Below, in pieces: positions 63,916 through 64,000 of a DNA stretch of 64,000 bases. The position numbers and the translations under genes were made by a program. Origin of the DNA: Dietzia sp032248695 (GTDB lineage: Bacteria > Actinomycetota > Actinomycetes > Mycobacteriales > Mycobacteriaceae); contig NZ_JAVHXC010000006.1 in the NCBI RefSeq assembly GCF_032248695.1, positions 186,001 to 250,000 of the forward strand. Direction: 5' to 3'. The notes under the pieces are model-generated. The model saw nothing but the letters and a program-made list of their open reading frames with translations. It did not search any database and was not told the origin of the DNA. The stretch's first letter is position 1; each line of letters starts with the position of its first letter.

Positions 63916-63991
63916 GGGATCGCCCCGGGGTCGGGTCGGCGACAGCGGACAGGGCGGGCCCCACGAGGGGTCCTCTAGACTCGCGCAGGTC

Positions 63992-64000
63992 ATGGAATTG
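63992..64000 (+). CDS. Possible start of a further gene, cut by the window end
   Basis: An ATG at 63992 is preceded by a TANNNT-type hexamer TAGACT (63976-63981) 10 bp upstream, arranged like a promoter and near-leaderless start. Only three codons (M-E-L) are visible, so nothing can be said of the product. Confidence 0.25.

Overview
The window is very GC-rich, densely coded chromosomal DNA from a mycolic-acid-type actinobacterium (Corynebacteriales). The main evidence is gene order. Read left to right, rlmB-cysS-ispF-ispD-carD / lpqE-disA / carbonic anhydrase / mutY / mhuD / clpC / lysS / coaX-panD-panC / folK-folB-folP-folE-ftsH / hpt-tilS-dacB / ppa reproduces the block Rv3579c-Rv3628 of Mycobacterium tuberculosis. 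The corynebacterial-style sulfur circuit (ssuDCBA, a ROK regulator like SsuR, and TAGAC-N6-GTCTA McbR-type operators) and GlxR-type TGTGA-N6-TCACA sites point to the Corynebacterium/Dietzia side of the order. Dietzia is my best guess, by inference only.

Layout. 1-5640: the tail of a LuxR-type regulator, then an amidase-GntR operon with a perfect palindromic operator, and an ehuBCDA-like ABC importer. 5824-9503: otsB, then a zinc importer (znuA, znuC and znuB types) behind a Zur-like operator. 9529-11280: a phosphotransferase-family protein, then the only long gene-free stretch, which holds ten copies of an exact 52-bp tandem repeat. 11281-20545: the conserved rlmB-to-mhuD block, with radA missing between lpqE and disA and an IdeR/DtxR-like box against the mhuD start. 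20587-26457: a complete sulfonate module (ssuABCD, ssuR-like regulator, flavin reductase). 26501-34038: clpC, an HrpB-like helicase, a membrane protein, an L,D-transpeptidase and a DUF1801 protein; lsr2 is not at its usual place. 34035-38207: lysS, glutaminase, a rhodanese-like protein with a McbR-type operator, and a DODA-type dioxygenase. 38244-48405: coaX-panD-panC and the folate genes ending at ftsH. 48557-56839: an amidase, a 43-residue peptide gene, a DUF1059 protein, an ECF sigma factor with a SnoaL-like tail, an acyl-CoA synthetase, hpt-tilS-dacB and ppa. 56891-64000: an enoyl-CoA hydratase, a PspC protein, an SDR, a Pls/PosA-type membrane NRPS of about 1290 residues, and a winged-helix regulator with a membrane protein.

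Themes. Several metal- and sulfur-responsive circuits can be read straight from the operators: Zur-like (zinc uptake), IdeR-like (haem degradation) and McbR-like (sulfonates and rhodanese). Most housekeeping operons are tightly packed with ATGA or GTGA overlaps. The items most worth a second look are the Pls-type synthetase with a lysine-like adenylation code, the 52-bp array, the missing radA and lsr2, and the 43-residue candidate porin-like peptide.
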